Assembly: GCA_019429305.1 (NCBI GenBank)
Contig: JAHYIR010000001.1
Location: forward strand, 186,001-250,000
Direction of reading: 5' to 3'
Length of the DNA: 64,000 nucleotides
From: Candidatus Cloacimonadota bacterium
GTDB lineage: Bacteria > Cloacimonadota > Cloacimonadia > Cloacimonadales > JAJBBL01
Position 1 is the stretch's first letter. Each line of letters opens with the position of its first letter. The notes under the pieces were generated by a model that was given only the letters and a program-made list of their open reading frames with translations, was not told where the DNA came from and did no database searches. This document shows positions 1-8,503 of the stretch, one piece after another. The translations under genes were made by a program, and so were the position numbers.

Positions 1-1
1 A

Positions 2-2269
2 AACACTGCCGGAGTCAAAGGTCATCAGAAGGTACAACGCAATAGAGGAGCCGGATATCAGGCAGAGGTTGCTCTTGAGCATACTGCAGTATATGACGGA
101 CTAACCATCAGCGTTGGTGGGAGATTAGACGGTCTATGGCAGACAGATGAAGGCGTGATCTTAGAAGAGATCAAGACAACAACCCTTCCCCTGAAAGAGA
201 TTCTCTCCGATTCGTTCTTTCTGCATTGGGCTCAAGTCAAGACCTATGCCTATATCTACATGGTGAAGGAAGAGTTAAAATCCATAGCAATTCAACTGAC
301 TTATTATAACATTGATACTGATCAAACTAAAGAATTCCGGGAGAAGATCACACTCAAAGAGGCCACCTCTTTTTTCCAAAAAATGGTAAAAAAGTACATC
401 GCTTTTGCTCAGAAAGTCGAAAACCGCAAGAGGACAAGAGACATCTCAGCAGCTTCTATGACTTTTCCCTTCAAGAAATATCGTCCCGGTCAGAGAGAGC
501 TGGCAGTTACTGTTTATAAAACTATTGAGCGGAGTGAGAGGTTTTTCTTCCAAGCAGCGACCGGGATCGGTAAGACTGTTGCTGTTCTCTTTCCTGCCTT
601 TAAGGCGCTCGGCAATAATCTCTGCGATAAGATCTTCTATCTGACAGCCAAGACAATGGGCAAGACCATAGCTGAACAGTGTTTGGGACTACTTGGCGAG
701 CAGGGATTGAACTCTCTGGCTGTGACTCTAACAGCCAAGGACAAAATATGCTTCAAACCTGATGCTGCCTGTCACCCCGATGAGTGTGAATATGCTAAGG
801 GTTATTATGATAGAGTAAGAAAAGCGATCAATGATGGTTTAGGTCTTAATATTGTAACCCGCCAGAAGATCATCGAAATAGCAGAAAATCACCAAGTTTG
901 TCCTTTTGAGTTTTCGTTAGATCTTTCGCTTTGGGCTGATATAATCATCTGCGACTATAATTACGCCTTTGATCCACGTGTTTATTTACGACGTTTCTTT
1001 CAGGATGAAAGAGAATCTTATACTTTCCTGATCGATGAAGCTCATAATCTTGTAGATCGTTCCAGAGCTATGTACTCAGTAGAATTGTTCAAGAAAGATT
1101 TTCTTGCCGTTCGCAGAAGTATCAAAAAATCATCACCCGGTTTATATAAACAACTAACTGCTCTTAATACTTATCTACTCAATCTAAAGAAAGATCTTGT
1201 TGCCAATAAAAAGGAGCTCTCTATTAACAGGGTAATTCCCGATGATTTACTCAAATTATTACGCCAGTTCTGCTATACTGCTGAGGCACAGCTTGTCAAA
1301 GACAAGATCAAAACAGGGAAAGATGAACTTATTGATCTCTATTTCGCAGTGACTGCGTTTCTCCGCATTAGTGAGATCTTCGATAATTATTTCGTCTTTT
1401 ATTACGAGTTAATGAAAGAAAATGATCTGCGAATAAAGATCTTTTGTCTCGATCCTTCCAAAGTGATGAAAGAGAATCTGAAGAGAGCTAAATCTTCCAT
1501 CTTCTTTTCTGCAACAATGACTCCGCTCGGATATTTTAATGAACTTCTTGGTGGTGAACCGGGAGACAGAAAGAGTATTATCAATTCTCCATTTCCTCTC
1601 GATAACAGAGAAGTTATTATCTGTCCTCAAGTAGTCACGATCTACAAAAAAAGAAAAGAGACCTTACAGGATGTTGCCGACTATATCAAAGCGGCAGTTT
1701 CAGCTAAAAAAGGAAATTATATCACATACTTCTCCTCGTATGAGTATATGAATCAGGTATTAGAGATCTTGTCTGAGGATAAAGATGATCCTGACCTGCA
1801 GATGAGTATTGTGCAGAAGCAGGATATGACAGAAGAAGCCAGAGAAGAATATGTCACTCAATTCAATAATGGAAAGGGTGAAAATCTCCTCGCCTTTGCT
1901 GTATTGGGTGGTGTCTTCGGAGAAGGTATCGATCTGATCGGAGATAAGCTGATTGGTGCCATTATAGTCGGGGTTGGACTGCCACAGTTATCATTGGAGA
2001 GAGAACTGATCAGAGAGTTCTTTCAGGCAAAAAACGGTAAAGGTTATGATTATGCTTACAAGTTCCCCGGTATGAACCGGGTATTGCAGGCAGCAGGGAG
2101 AGTGATCAGATCGGAGAATGATACCGGAGTGGTCATTCTGCTTGATCAACGGTTTGCTAATCTGGAGTATCAAAGACTATTTCCTAATGAATGGTCTAAT
2201 TTTGTTGCTGTTCAGTCTCCGGAAACTTTATACAATGTACTGCTCGGTTTTTGGGGCAAGAAGGAGTAG
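2..2269 (+). CDS. Fe-S cluster DNA helicase (DinG/XPD-like) with N-terminal PD-(D/E)XK nuclease, 5' partial
   Basis: The reading frame is open from the first complete codon, so the start lies outside the window. The visible N-terminus has a RecB/Cas4-like nuclease signature: a GRLDG segment near position 127, then EEIKTT near 162, supplying the acidic residues and Lys of a PD-(D/E)XK site. A superfamily 2 helicase follows, with Walker A (ATGIGKT, about nt 557-577), DEAH box (about nt 1035) and motif VI (QAAGRVIR, about nt 2090). Four Cys between Walker A and DEAH (CFKPDAAC, CHPDEC, VCPFEF regions) match the XPD/DinG 4Fe-4S site. Expected activity is 5'-3' unwinding of DNA coupled to cleavage in repair. 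Such fusions are known in anaerobes. The function is well supported at family level; the substrate is not known. Confidence 0.9.
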   Translation, partial: NTAGVKGHQKVQRNRGAGYQAEVALEHTAVYDGLTISVGGRLDGLWQTDEGVILEEIKTTTLPLKEILSDSFFLHWAQVKTYAYIYMVKEELKSIAIQLTYYNIDTDQTKEFREKITLKEATSFFQKMVKKYIAFAQKVENRKRTRDISAASMTFPFKKYRPGQRELAVTVYKTIERSERFFFQAATGIGKTVAVLFPAFKALGNNLCDKIFYLTAKTMGKTIAEQCLGLLGEQGLNSLAVTLTAKDKICFKPDAACHPDECEYAKGYYDRVRKAINDGLGLNIVTRQKIIEIAENHQVCPFEFSLDLSLWADIIICDYNYAFDPRVYLRRFFQDERESYTFLIDEAHNLVDRSRAMYSVELFKKDFLAVRRSIKKSSPGLYKQLTALNTYLLNLKKDLVANKKELSINRVIPDDLLKLLRQFCYTAEAQLVKDKIKTGKDELIDLYFAVTAFLRISEIFDNYFVFYYELMKENDLRIKIFCLDPSKVMKENLKRAKSSIFFSATMTPLGYFNELLGGEPGDRKSIINSPFPLDNREVIICPQVVTIYKKRKETLQDVADYIKAAVSAKKGNYITYFSSYEYMNQVLEILSEDKDDPDLQMSIVQKQDMTEEAREEYVTQFNNGKGENLLAFAVLGGVFGEGIDLIGDKLIGAIIVGVGLPQLSLERELIREFFQAKNGKGYDYAYKFPGMNRVLQAAGRVIRSENDTGVVILLDQRFANLEYQRLFPNEWSNFVAVQSPETLYNVLLGFWGKKE

Positions 2270-2324
2270 TTTATCGAGAGAGAGAGGGAGAGAGTGATTG
2301 AGGGAGCGAACATAAAGAAAGAAT

Positions 2325-2742
2325 AGCAAGTCCATTGGGTGCAGAGCAAGAAATAAAAGGGTTTTTTCATGCCCCGAATGGGGTATGACATAAGATAGCC
2401 AGACACTTCAGTGCCTGGTCATGGATCGAATCCCGCCCACCACCCAATGGGTCTTCGACCCATTACCAGCGGTTAAAACCGCTTGCTATCATATGGCACC
2501 CGTCGCTCTGCTCAGGGTGCAGAAAGATGCAAAGCAAGTCCATTGTGTGCAGAGCAAGAAGTAAAAAAGGGTTTTTTCATGCCCCGAATGGGGTATGAAA
2601 TAAGATAGCCAGACACTTCAGTGTCTGGTCATGGATCGAATCCCGCCCACCACCCAATAGCTCTACGACCCATTACCAGCGGTTAAAACCGCTGGCTATC
2701 ATATGGCACCCGTCGCTCTGCTCAGGGCGCAGAAAGATGCAA
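2325..2742. repeat. Tandem pair of a ~208-bp hairpin cassette
   Basis: Two copies (2325-2532 and 2533-2742) are nearly identical, and the first 13 bases of a third begin at 2743. Each contains a GGGGTATGA box, a stem of the form CCAGACACT/AGTGTCTGG, a second stem AGCGGTTAAAACCGCT and the phrase AGCAAGTCCATTG at its start. Diverged single copies lie at 45346-45480 and 54232-54281. The copy-to-copy similarity indicates a recent duplication. Confidence 0.85.
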
Positions 2743-2792
2743 AGCAAGTCCATTGGAAGGATAGCTTCGAAGAGGTAAATAACCACAGAACC

Positions 2793-2836
2793 GAGGAAAT
2801 CGCTTCTTCGTGGCTGCATCCGAGCTCGGCGAAGCC
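2793..2836 (+). repeat. 44-bp AACC-adjacent module, copy 1
   Basis: The module starts GAGGAAAT, has the core CTTCGTGGCTGCATCCGAG, and ends GGCGAAGCC. It directly follows AACC and interrupts the CACGGAG-type repeat. Related copies: 9025-9067 (minus), 9580-9623 (plus), 30760-30802 (minus, degraded), 54099-54142 (minus). Confidence 0.75.
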
Positions 2837-2952
2837 ATCCACGGAGAGCACAGAGGACACGGAGAAAAATAGGTTCTAGGTTTTAGGTGTTAGAACATTA
2901 GGTTAATAAATTAAAGGAAGAAATTCTTCATCTGGGTAGTTGACAGACTATT

Positions 2953-3110
2953 GTCATCCTGAGTATTCTGCTGGTTTCTTCTTGCTTCTCCTAACAGCAG
3001 AATGTATCGAAGGATAGCTAATTCTGATAAGTTTTCATTATTCTTCACCCTTCGATACAATTCTTGGGAATCTAAAGCAAGAAAACATTCCAAGAATCAC
3101 TCAGGGTGAC
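2953..3110. repeat. Terminal-inverted-repeat element, 158 bp
   Basis: The left end GTCATCCTGAGT and right end ACTCAGGGTGAC are inverted copies with one mismatch. Inside, GTATCGAAGG and CCTTCGATAC form a second inverted pair. It has no coding capacity, and the layout resembles a miniature inverted-repeat element or a long hairpin. Related copies: 45547-45681 and 53996-54204. Partial copies lie near 9518, 30654 and 48488. Confidence 0.75.
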
Positions 3111-3224
3111 ATTTATTGGTAATAAAGACTTCAGTCTGTGCTTTGTTCCGCCTTCCAGACCGGCTGAAGCCGGTGATACTGCCGGCTAAAGCCAGCGTTC
3201 TGATCTTCATACTATTCTTCCGCA

Positions 3225-3422
3225 GGTTTTTCCCTTCACTCATAACACGTAACACGTAACCTTTTTTACTAATAGCTACATAGCTAATCACTAATATCTA
3301 TTTTCCTTGCTTATCCTCCCTTTGGTTTTTCCCTTCACTCATAACACGTAACACGTAACCTTTTTTACTAATAGCTACATAGCTAATCACTAATATCTAT
3401 TTTCCTTTCTTATCCTCCCTTT
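3225..3422. repeat. 99-bp tandem duplication
   Basis: Copies 3225-3323 and 3324-3422 differ at about one base. Each contains smaller internal repeats (ACACGTAACACGTAACC and overlapping AGCTA/CTAAT words), and a TGATCACTGAT microrepeat follows. No open frame uses it. It lies 220 bp upstream of ptb. Confidence 0.85.
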
Positions 3423-3644
3423 GGTTTTTTTTCTGATCACTGATTACTGATCACTGATCACTCTTTTCCCCTGCTTCTCCTTCCTGTGGAACCTCTACCT
3501 TTTTCTCCGTGTCCTCCGTACCTCTGTGGTAATAATATTTTTTTTCCAACTTTACAGCGGCGAATATTTACCTAAAGTCAATAAAGTTCTTGACCTGCAG
3601 ATAGATGAAGAGTTTTTTGCTAAAAAAAATCTTTTGGAGGAATA

Positions 3645-4547
3645 GTGAACATCAGGAAATTGGACGATATGTTCGAGTATCTAAAAGCTCGTCCACGCAA
3701 ACGGTTAATAGTAGCTTATGGTCAGGACCCTTATACGATAGGAGCCGTTCATGACGCAGTAACAATGGGATTAATAGACGCTACTATTGTCGGTGATGAA
3801 ACCAAGATCAAGAAATTATGTGAGAAGAAGGGGTTTGATGCTGCGGTTTTTCATATAGTGAATGAAAAGAATGAGGCTAAATCGGGAGTTGTTTCTGTAG
3901 ATTTGATAAATGCAGGTGAAGGTGATTTTCTGATGAAGGGCTTGATCGGTACCGAAAAATACATGCATGCTATCCTCAACAAGCAGAAAGGTCTGTTACC
4001 GCCCGGTGGAGTTTTAAGCCATATCTCCGTTTTTGAATGTCCTCGCTATCATAAATTACTCATAGCTAGTGATGTTGCCGTTATTCCTGCTCCCGATCTG
4101 CAACAGAAGATCGCTATTGCCAACTATCTGGTCGGAGCTGCCAAATCTCTCGGAATAGAAAAACCGAAAATTGCCGTTATTAGCGCTACCGAGAAAGTCA
4201 ATTATAAGATGCCCTCCTGTGTTGACGGGGCAATTTTATCTAAGATGGCACAGCGAGGTCAGATAAAGGATGCCATCATTGACGGACCCTTTGCTCTTGA
4301 TGTAGCAGTAGATAAAGAGGGAGCCGATATTAAGGGTATTAATAGTCCCGTAGCAGGTGATGCCGATTGCCTTCTTTTCCCGAATATAGAAGCCGGTAAT
4401 GTCTTTTATAAGACCATGACCAAACTGGCTAATTCGGAAGTAGGTGCCTATGTCGTTGGTGCAAAAGCTCCGGCAATTCTTCCTTCACGTGGTGATTGCG
4501 AAAAGAGCAAGCTCTATTCGATAGCTTTATCTGCCTTATACGCCTAA
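3645..4547 (+). CDS. ptb: Phosphate butyryltransferase
   Basis: Phosphotransbutyrylase family, which interconverts butyryl-CoA (or another acyl-CoA) with acyl phosphate. Together with a butyrate kinase it would give substrate-level ATP in fermentation. The 300-residue length is typical for Ptb and shorter than catalytic Pta domains. The characteristic VLSHISVFE segment is present at about residues 121-129, followed by the conserved D.AVIPAPDL and family C-terminus. It starts at GTG with a strong Shine-Dalgarno (TTGGAGGAA) 5-6 bases upstream. No butyrate kinase gene is adjacent. It is separated from rpiB by a hairpin, so it may form its own unit. A phosphate acetyltransferase role cannot be excluded from sequence alone. 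Confidence 0.85.
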   Translation: MNIRKLDDMFEYLKARPRKRLIVAYGQDPYTIGAVHDAVTMGLIDATIVGDETKIKKLCEKKGFDAAVFHIVNEKNEAKSGVVSVDLINAGEGDFLMKGLIGTEKYMHAILNKQKGLLPPGGVLSHISVFECPRYHKLLIASDVAVIPAPDLQQKIAIANYLVGAAKSLGIEKPKIAVISATEKVNYKMPSCVDGAILSKMAQRGQIKDAIIDGPFALDVAVDKEGADIKGINSPVAGDADCLLFPNIEAGNVFYKTMTKLANSEVGAYVVGAKAPAILPSRGDCEKSKLYSIALSALYA

Positions 4548-4580
4548 AAATCATTTATCAAATATAGAATAAGTATTTAT

Positions 4581-4605
4581 CTGGCTCTAAGTTACTTAGA
4601 GCCAG
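4581..4605 (+). terminator. Perfect 11-bp hairpin between ptb and rpiB
   Basis: CTGGCTCTAAG, loop TTA, then CTTAGAGCCAG pair perfectly. Only a mixed T-rich stretch (TAATTTCTT) follows, so it may be a weak intrinsic terminator or an RNA-stabilising hairpin. Confidence 0.6.
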
Positions 4606-4636
4606 TAATTTCTTAATCTATGGATCGGGAGAAATA

Positions 4637-5080
4637 ATGAAAATAGCTTTAGCGTCAGATCATGCCGGATTTGAGATGAAAGTTTTTTTAAAGAAGAATC
4701 TGGTAAAAGAACATGAGATCACTGATATTGGAACTTTTAGTTGTGAACCGGTAGATTATGCACCCTTATCAATCAGAGCAGCAGAAGAAGTCGCTGCAGG
4801 ACGTTGCGAAAGAGCTGTGATAATCTGCGGAACCGGCATTGGCAGCTCGATTGCAGCCAATAAGGTGAAAGGGATCAGAGCTGCTCTCTGTCACTGTAAG
4901 GATTTTGCCTTACTGAGCCGCGAACATAATAACGCCAATGTGCTTGTCTTACCGGGCAGATTTATCGCTCATCAACTCGCTGCCGAAATAGTATCGCTAT
5001 GGCTCGCAACTCCCTTTAGTAATGCAGAAAGGCATATTAAACGTATCGAACAAATAAAAGATTATGAAGAGAGGAGATAA
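4637..5080 (+). CDS. rpiB: Ribose-5-phosphate isomerase B
   Basis: RpiB/LacAB family sugar-phosphate isomerase, interconverting ribose 5-phosphate and ribulose 5-phosphate in the non-oxidative pentose phosphate pathway. The 147-residue length fits. Visible family motifs are SDHAGFEMK near the N-terminus, the phosphate-binding loop [13 protein letters not shown] (about residues 64-76) with the catalytic Cys at its start, and the [14 protein letters not shown] segment (about 95-108). It ends two bases before glyA, so the two are very probably co-transcribed and perhaps translationally coupled. The rpiB-glyA pairing is common in bacteria and supports the call. Confidence 0.93.
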   Translation: MKIALASDHAGFEMKVFLKKNLVKEHEITDIGTFSCEPVDYAPLSIRAAEEVAAGRCERAVIICGTGIGSSIAANKVKGIRAALCHCKDFALLSREHNNANVLVLPGRFIAHQLAAEIVSLWLATPFSNAERHIKRIEQIKDYEERR

Positions 5081-5082
5081 TT

Positions 5083-6396
5083 ATGAAACATATCAAAATG
5101 CAGGATCCTGAAATTTTTGCAGCTATTTTGAATGAAATAAATCGTCAGACCGAGAATCTGGAACTCATCGCCTCTGAGAACTTCGTTTCCAGAGCAGTTC
5201 TGGAAGCAGCTGGTTCAGTTCTGACCAATAAGTATGCTGAAGGTTACCCCTATCGCTGGAGTAAAAAGACCGGACAAATAAATTATAATCTTTACGGCAG
5301 ATATTACGGTGGTTGTGAAAATGTCGATGTCGTAGAACGATTAGCGATTGAGCGAGCTAAGGAGTTGTTTAAAGCCGAGCACGCCAATGTTCAACCACAT
5401 TCCGGCTCACAGGCAAATATGGCTGCCTACTTTGCTCTTGTTAAACCGGGTGATACAATTCTAACTCTGGAATTGGCTCATGGTGGACATCTAACCCACG
5501 GACATCCCCTCAGCTTCTCCGGGGCATTATATAACGTTATCCATTATGGTGTTAATAAAGAGACCGAAGTTTTCGATTATGACCACCTGATGCAAATGGC
5601 TCAGGAAGTGAAACCGAAGATGATCTTAGCCGGAGCAAGTGCCTATCCGAGAGCAATGGATTTTGCTAAATTCAGAGAGATAGCCGATAGTGTCGGAGCG
5701 ACTCTGATGGTTGATATGGCTCATATTGCCGGACTCGTAGCTGCCGGTCTACACCAGAGCCCGATACCTTATGCTGACGTTGTTACCACTACGACTCATA
5801 AAACCCTCAGAGGACCTCGTTCAGGGCTGATCCTCTGTAAAGAGAAATTTGCCAAAGAAATTGACAGAGAAGTTTTCCCCGGTGTTCAGGGCGGTCCTTT
5901 AATGCATGTGATCGCTGCCAAAGCAGTTGCCTTCAAAGAGGCACTATCACCCGAATTCAAGCAATATCAGCAGCAGGTCAAGAATAACGCCGCAGCACTA
6001 GCTGAAGCGTTGAAAGATAAAGGGTTCAAACTCGTTTCCGATGGCACAGATACTCATCTTATGCTGATCAATCTCGGCACAGAAGAAGAGGGGGGACCAT
6101 CCGGGAAGGTAATGGAAGGGGCATTAGACAAAGCTTCTATCACATCCAATAAAAATACAGTTCCCTTTGATACCAGAACTCCTTTTGTTGCCTCAGGTAT
6201 CAGATTAGGTACTCCGGCAGTTACTTCACGCAAGATGAAAGAACCGGAGATGGTCAAAATTGCCGAGTTCATCAGAAAGGTCTATGATAACTTCGAGAAT
6301 GAAGAGATCTTACAGAATATCAAGGGTGAAGTAAACGAATTCTGTTATAAATTTCCCCTTTATGATGATATATTGGAAGAGTTAAAAGAGGTCTGA
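5083..6396 (+). CDS. glyA: Serine hydroxymethyltransferase
   Basis: PLP enzyme that converts serine plus tetrahydrofolate to glycine plus methylene-tetrahydrofolate. The PLP lysine is in [14 protein letters not shown] (Lys about 240). The [12 protein letters not shown] and DMAHIAGL segments are intact and the protein is full length (437 residues). One unusual feature: the loop that normally reads YAEGYPGKRYYGG carries about 14 extra residues here (roughly 57-72, [16 protein letters not shown]) between YAEGYP and RYYGG, next to active-site tyrosines. It lies 2 bp after rpiB with an AGGAGAT-type ribosome site inside the rpiB tail. Glycine made here could connect with the Kbl enzyme encoded at 29.2-30.4 kb. 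Confidence 0.95.
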   Translation: MKHIKMQDPEIFAAILNEINRQTENLELIASENFVSRAVLEAAGSVLTNKYAEGYPYRWSKKTGQINYNLYGRYYGGCENVDVVERLAIERAKELFKAEHANVQPHSGSQANMAAYFALVKPGDTILTLELAHGGHLTHGHPLSFSGALYNVIHYGVNKETEVFDYDHLMQMAQEVKPKMILAGASAYPRAMDFAKFREIADSVGATLMVDMAHIAGLVAAGLHQSPIPYADVVTTTTHKTLRGPRSGLILCKEKFAKEIDREVFPGVQGGPLMHVIAAKAVAFKEALSPEFKQYQQQVKNNAAALAEALKDKGFKLVSDGTDTHLMLINLGTEEEGGPSGKVMEGALDKASITSNKNTVPFDTRTPFVASGIRLGTPAVTSRKMKEPEMVKIAEFIRKVYDNFENEEILQNIKGEVNEFCYKFPLYDDILEELKEV

Positions 6397-6514
6397 TAAC
6401 GACTACAACAAAAAGAATATTGACTACTGACAAGTAACTATTACATGATTAATAGTTAGTTTATGTAATTAGTATCATTATCAATAAGAGTCTCTTTTGT
6501 CAGAAGATTGACAC

Positions 6515-6542
6515 TTGACAAAAAAAATGTCGTAATGATACT
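6515..6542 (+). promoter_or_regulatory. Candidate promoter flanked by an inverted repeat
   Basis: TTGACA at 6515-6520 is followed after 16 bp by GATACT (6537-6542), about 60 bp ahead of the secreted-protein gene at 6603. A 12-bp inverted repeat, TTAGTATCATTA (6469-6480) and TAATGATACTAA (6533-6544), brackets the -35 region and overlaps the -10. Which sigma factor is used is unknown. Confidence 0.35.
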
Positions 6543-6602
6543 AAGTAATAAGTTGAACATATTAGGACGAAGATAATCAATAATAGCAAAAAGGAGTTAG
6601 CT

Positions 6603-8342
6603 ATGAAAAAAATCATTTTTACTCTCATCAGCTTAGGATTGTTGACCATGATGTTTGCCTCTGTCGCAACGATAGAGGGCATTAACAACTCATCAACAAT
6701 GGATTTAAGACAAGAATATTTCGTTGATTTTGAGGGTCCCGGGGAAACTAAAACCAGTTATGCTGCCGGGAATGTTAACCTGAGTGGTAAAGACTGGCAT
6801 CTTGATAATGTTCTTATTGGAACAGATAACAATGACATGAAATTCGATTCTCGATCAGCCAGATTTAGACACCAAGAAGCTTTAGCAGCTACTATGACAA
6901 TGTTGGAAGATAAAGCAAATGGTTTAGGGACTATCTCTTTCTACTATGCCAGATCAAATTTCTCCAATGATAGACAACCGACTGCTCCGATTTTTGTTGT
7001 CGAGTACAGCTTAAATCAGGGTAGCACATGGACTCAGATCGGAAACGATATCAATCTTGACGGCATTGATCAGCTTACCCTCTTTTCCCAGACGGTCAAT
7101 GTTGAAGGTAATGTCAGAGTCAGATTCCGCTCAATTTCAGGAACAGATGGTAGAAGATTTAATATTGATAACATTCTGCTCACCGACTTTGGTGATGAAG
7201 AAGCTGTTGCTCCACCTGCTTTCAGTCCACCCGGTGGTTCCTATTTCGGTTCGATCATGGTCTCGATAACAACTGTCACTCCCGATGCCACTATCCATTA
7301 TACAATGGACGGAACAGATCCGACTGACCAATCTCCTATCTTTACCGATCCGATTGAGGTTACCGATGACGTCACCATCAAAGCACGCGGCTATGCTACA
7401 GGATTGAATCCCAGTATCATTTCTACTGCCAATTATACAATTGAAGTTCCGATTGATGTTGATAATATTGCTGAGCTGAAAGCCAGTCCTCAAGGTGAAA
7501 TCTACCGACTGACCGAAGAGGTCATTCTTACCTATCAACAGACTTTCCGTAATCAAAAGTATATTCAAGACGATACAGGAGGAATTCTCATCGATGATAA
7601 TACTGGTATTATTACTACTCAATATCAAGTCTATGATGGCATTACAGGTCTAGTGGGAACTTTGGGTGAATATGGAAATATGATCCAGTTTGTTCCTGCT
7701 CAAAACGGTCCACCGGCTTCTTCTCACGATAATGTTGTTCATCCGATTGTTATTACTATGAATGACTATCTCAATGACTTTATGACTTATCAGTCATGGC
7801 TGGTCAAGATCGAAAATGTTTACTTCCCTGATGCCGACGGGTCTGCAACTTTTGCCAATGGGCAGGTTTATACACTAAGTGACGGAACTAATACAATTGA
7901 CTTCAGAACTACATTTTACGATGTAGATTATATCGGTGATGTCATTCCGACAGATACTATTGACCTGACAGGAATTCCAAATTCCAGAACTGAAGGACAT
8001 TTTATTACCTCTCGAGATACTAATGATCTCTATTCGGTTACATCTATTGATCTGCCTTTCACTCAGCCATTAGAGTTGAAAGGTAACTATCCTAATCCTT
8101 TCAATCCTTCAACCTTGATTCATTTCACACTACCGGAAGAAGCAGAGATCAACCTCACGATCTACAATATCAGAGGTCAAAAGATCAGAGAATTGTATAA
8201 CGGTTACCTTCCTGCTGGTGAACATCGGGTTGAATGGAACGGTAGAGACGACAGCAACAGAATTCAGTCTTCTGGTGTCTATTTCTATCAGCTCCAGTCG
8301 GGAGACCAGACATTGATCCGCAAAGCGCTTATGATCAAGTAA
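6603..8342 (+). CDS. T9SS-exported protein with chitobiase-like and OB-like domains
   Basis: Residues 1-20 form a Sec signal peptide (MKKIIF then a hydrophobic run). Residues about 35-195 are a beta-rich module that I do not recognise. About 200-275 resembles a chitobiase/beta-hexosaminidase C-terminal (CHB_HEX_C_1) domain with the HYTMDGTDPT motif. About 285-470 looks like an OB-fold/DUF5689-type module. The last ~85 residues are a T9SS sorting domain: NYPNPFNPSTLI, IYNIRGQKIREL, SGVYFYQLQSG, ending RKALMIK. The product is expected on the cell surface or released, perhaps as a binding or adhesive protein. No catalytic motif was seen. A ribosome site (AAAGGAG) precedes the ATG, and a strong terminator follows. 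Confidence 0.85.
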   Translation: MKKIIFTLISLGLLTMMFASVATIEGINNSSTMDLRQEYFVDFEGPGETKTSYAAGNVNLSGKDWHLDNVLIGTDNNDMKFDSRSARFRHQEALAATMTMLEDKANGLGTISFYYARSNFSNDRQPTAPIFVVEYSLNQGSTWTQIGNDINLDGIDQLTLFSQTVNVEGNVRVRFRSISGTDGRRFNIDNILLTDFGDEEAVAPPAFSPPGGSYFGSIMVSITTVTPDATIHYTMDGTDPTDQSPIFTDPIEVTDDVTIKARGYATGLNPSIISTANYTIEVPIDVDNIAELKASPQGEIYRLTEEVILTYQQTFRNQKYIQDDTGGILIDDNTGIITTQYQVYDGITGLVGTLGEYGNMIQFVPAQNGPPASSHDNVVHPIVITMNDYLNDFMTYQSWLVKIENVYFPDADGSATFANGQVYTLSDGTNTIDFRTTFYDVDYIGDVIPTDTIDLTGIPNSRTEGHFITSRDTNDLYSVTSIDLPFTQPLELKGNYPNPFNPSTLIHFTLPEEAEINLTIYNIRGQKIRELYNGYLPAGEHRVEWNGRDDSNRIQSSGVYFYQLQSGDQTLIRKALMIK

Positions 8343-8436
8343 TGTTCTTGATGTGTAGGATATCAGGTTTGCTGTATGAAATAGTTTAACTCGGCAGTAT
8401 GGACAAATCTGCACAAATGACTATTAAAAATAGAAG

Positions 8437-8470
8437 AGGGGCAAGTTTATTACTTGTCCCTTTTCTTGTT
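8437..8470 (+). terminator. Intrinsic terminator after the secreted-protein gene
   Basis: GGGGCAAGT, loop TTAT, then ACTTGTCCC (one G-T pair) forms a stem ending at 8460, followed by TTTTCTTGTTT. It separates the 6603 gene from the flavin-binding protein gene downstream. Confidence 0.8.
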
Positions 8471-8503
8471 TGAGTTATCTTTTAGACAGGAGAATTGAAA
8501 CAA

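Larger units (their letters stand above)
2270..3644. other. Gene-free repeat mosaic between the helicase and ptb
   Basis: This 1.4-kb gap holds no convincing gene. In order it contains a GA-rich tract (about 2274-2309), two tandem copies of a hairpin cassette, a 44-bp AACC-adjacent module, a CACGGAG/CACAGAG-type repeat (about 2838-2870), a terminal-inverted-repeat element, short GGCTGAAGCC and GGCTAAAGCC stems (3160-3200), a 99-bp tandem duplication, a TGATCACTGAT-type microrepeat (3433-3462) and an inverted CTCCGTGTCCTCCG repeat (about 3504-3530). The same modules recur in other gaps of the window in similar order. Short open frames here simply read through the repeats. Confidence 0.85.

Noticed and set aside
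2325-3422. CRISPR array
   Set aside because: Repeats are long tandem duplications (99 and ~208 bp) without regular short repeat and unique spacers, and no cas genes are present.
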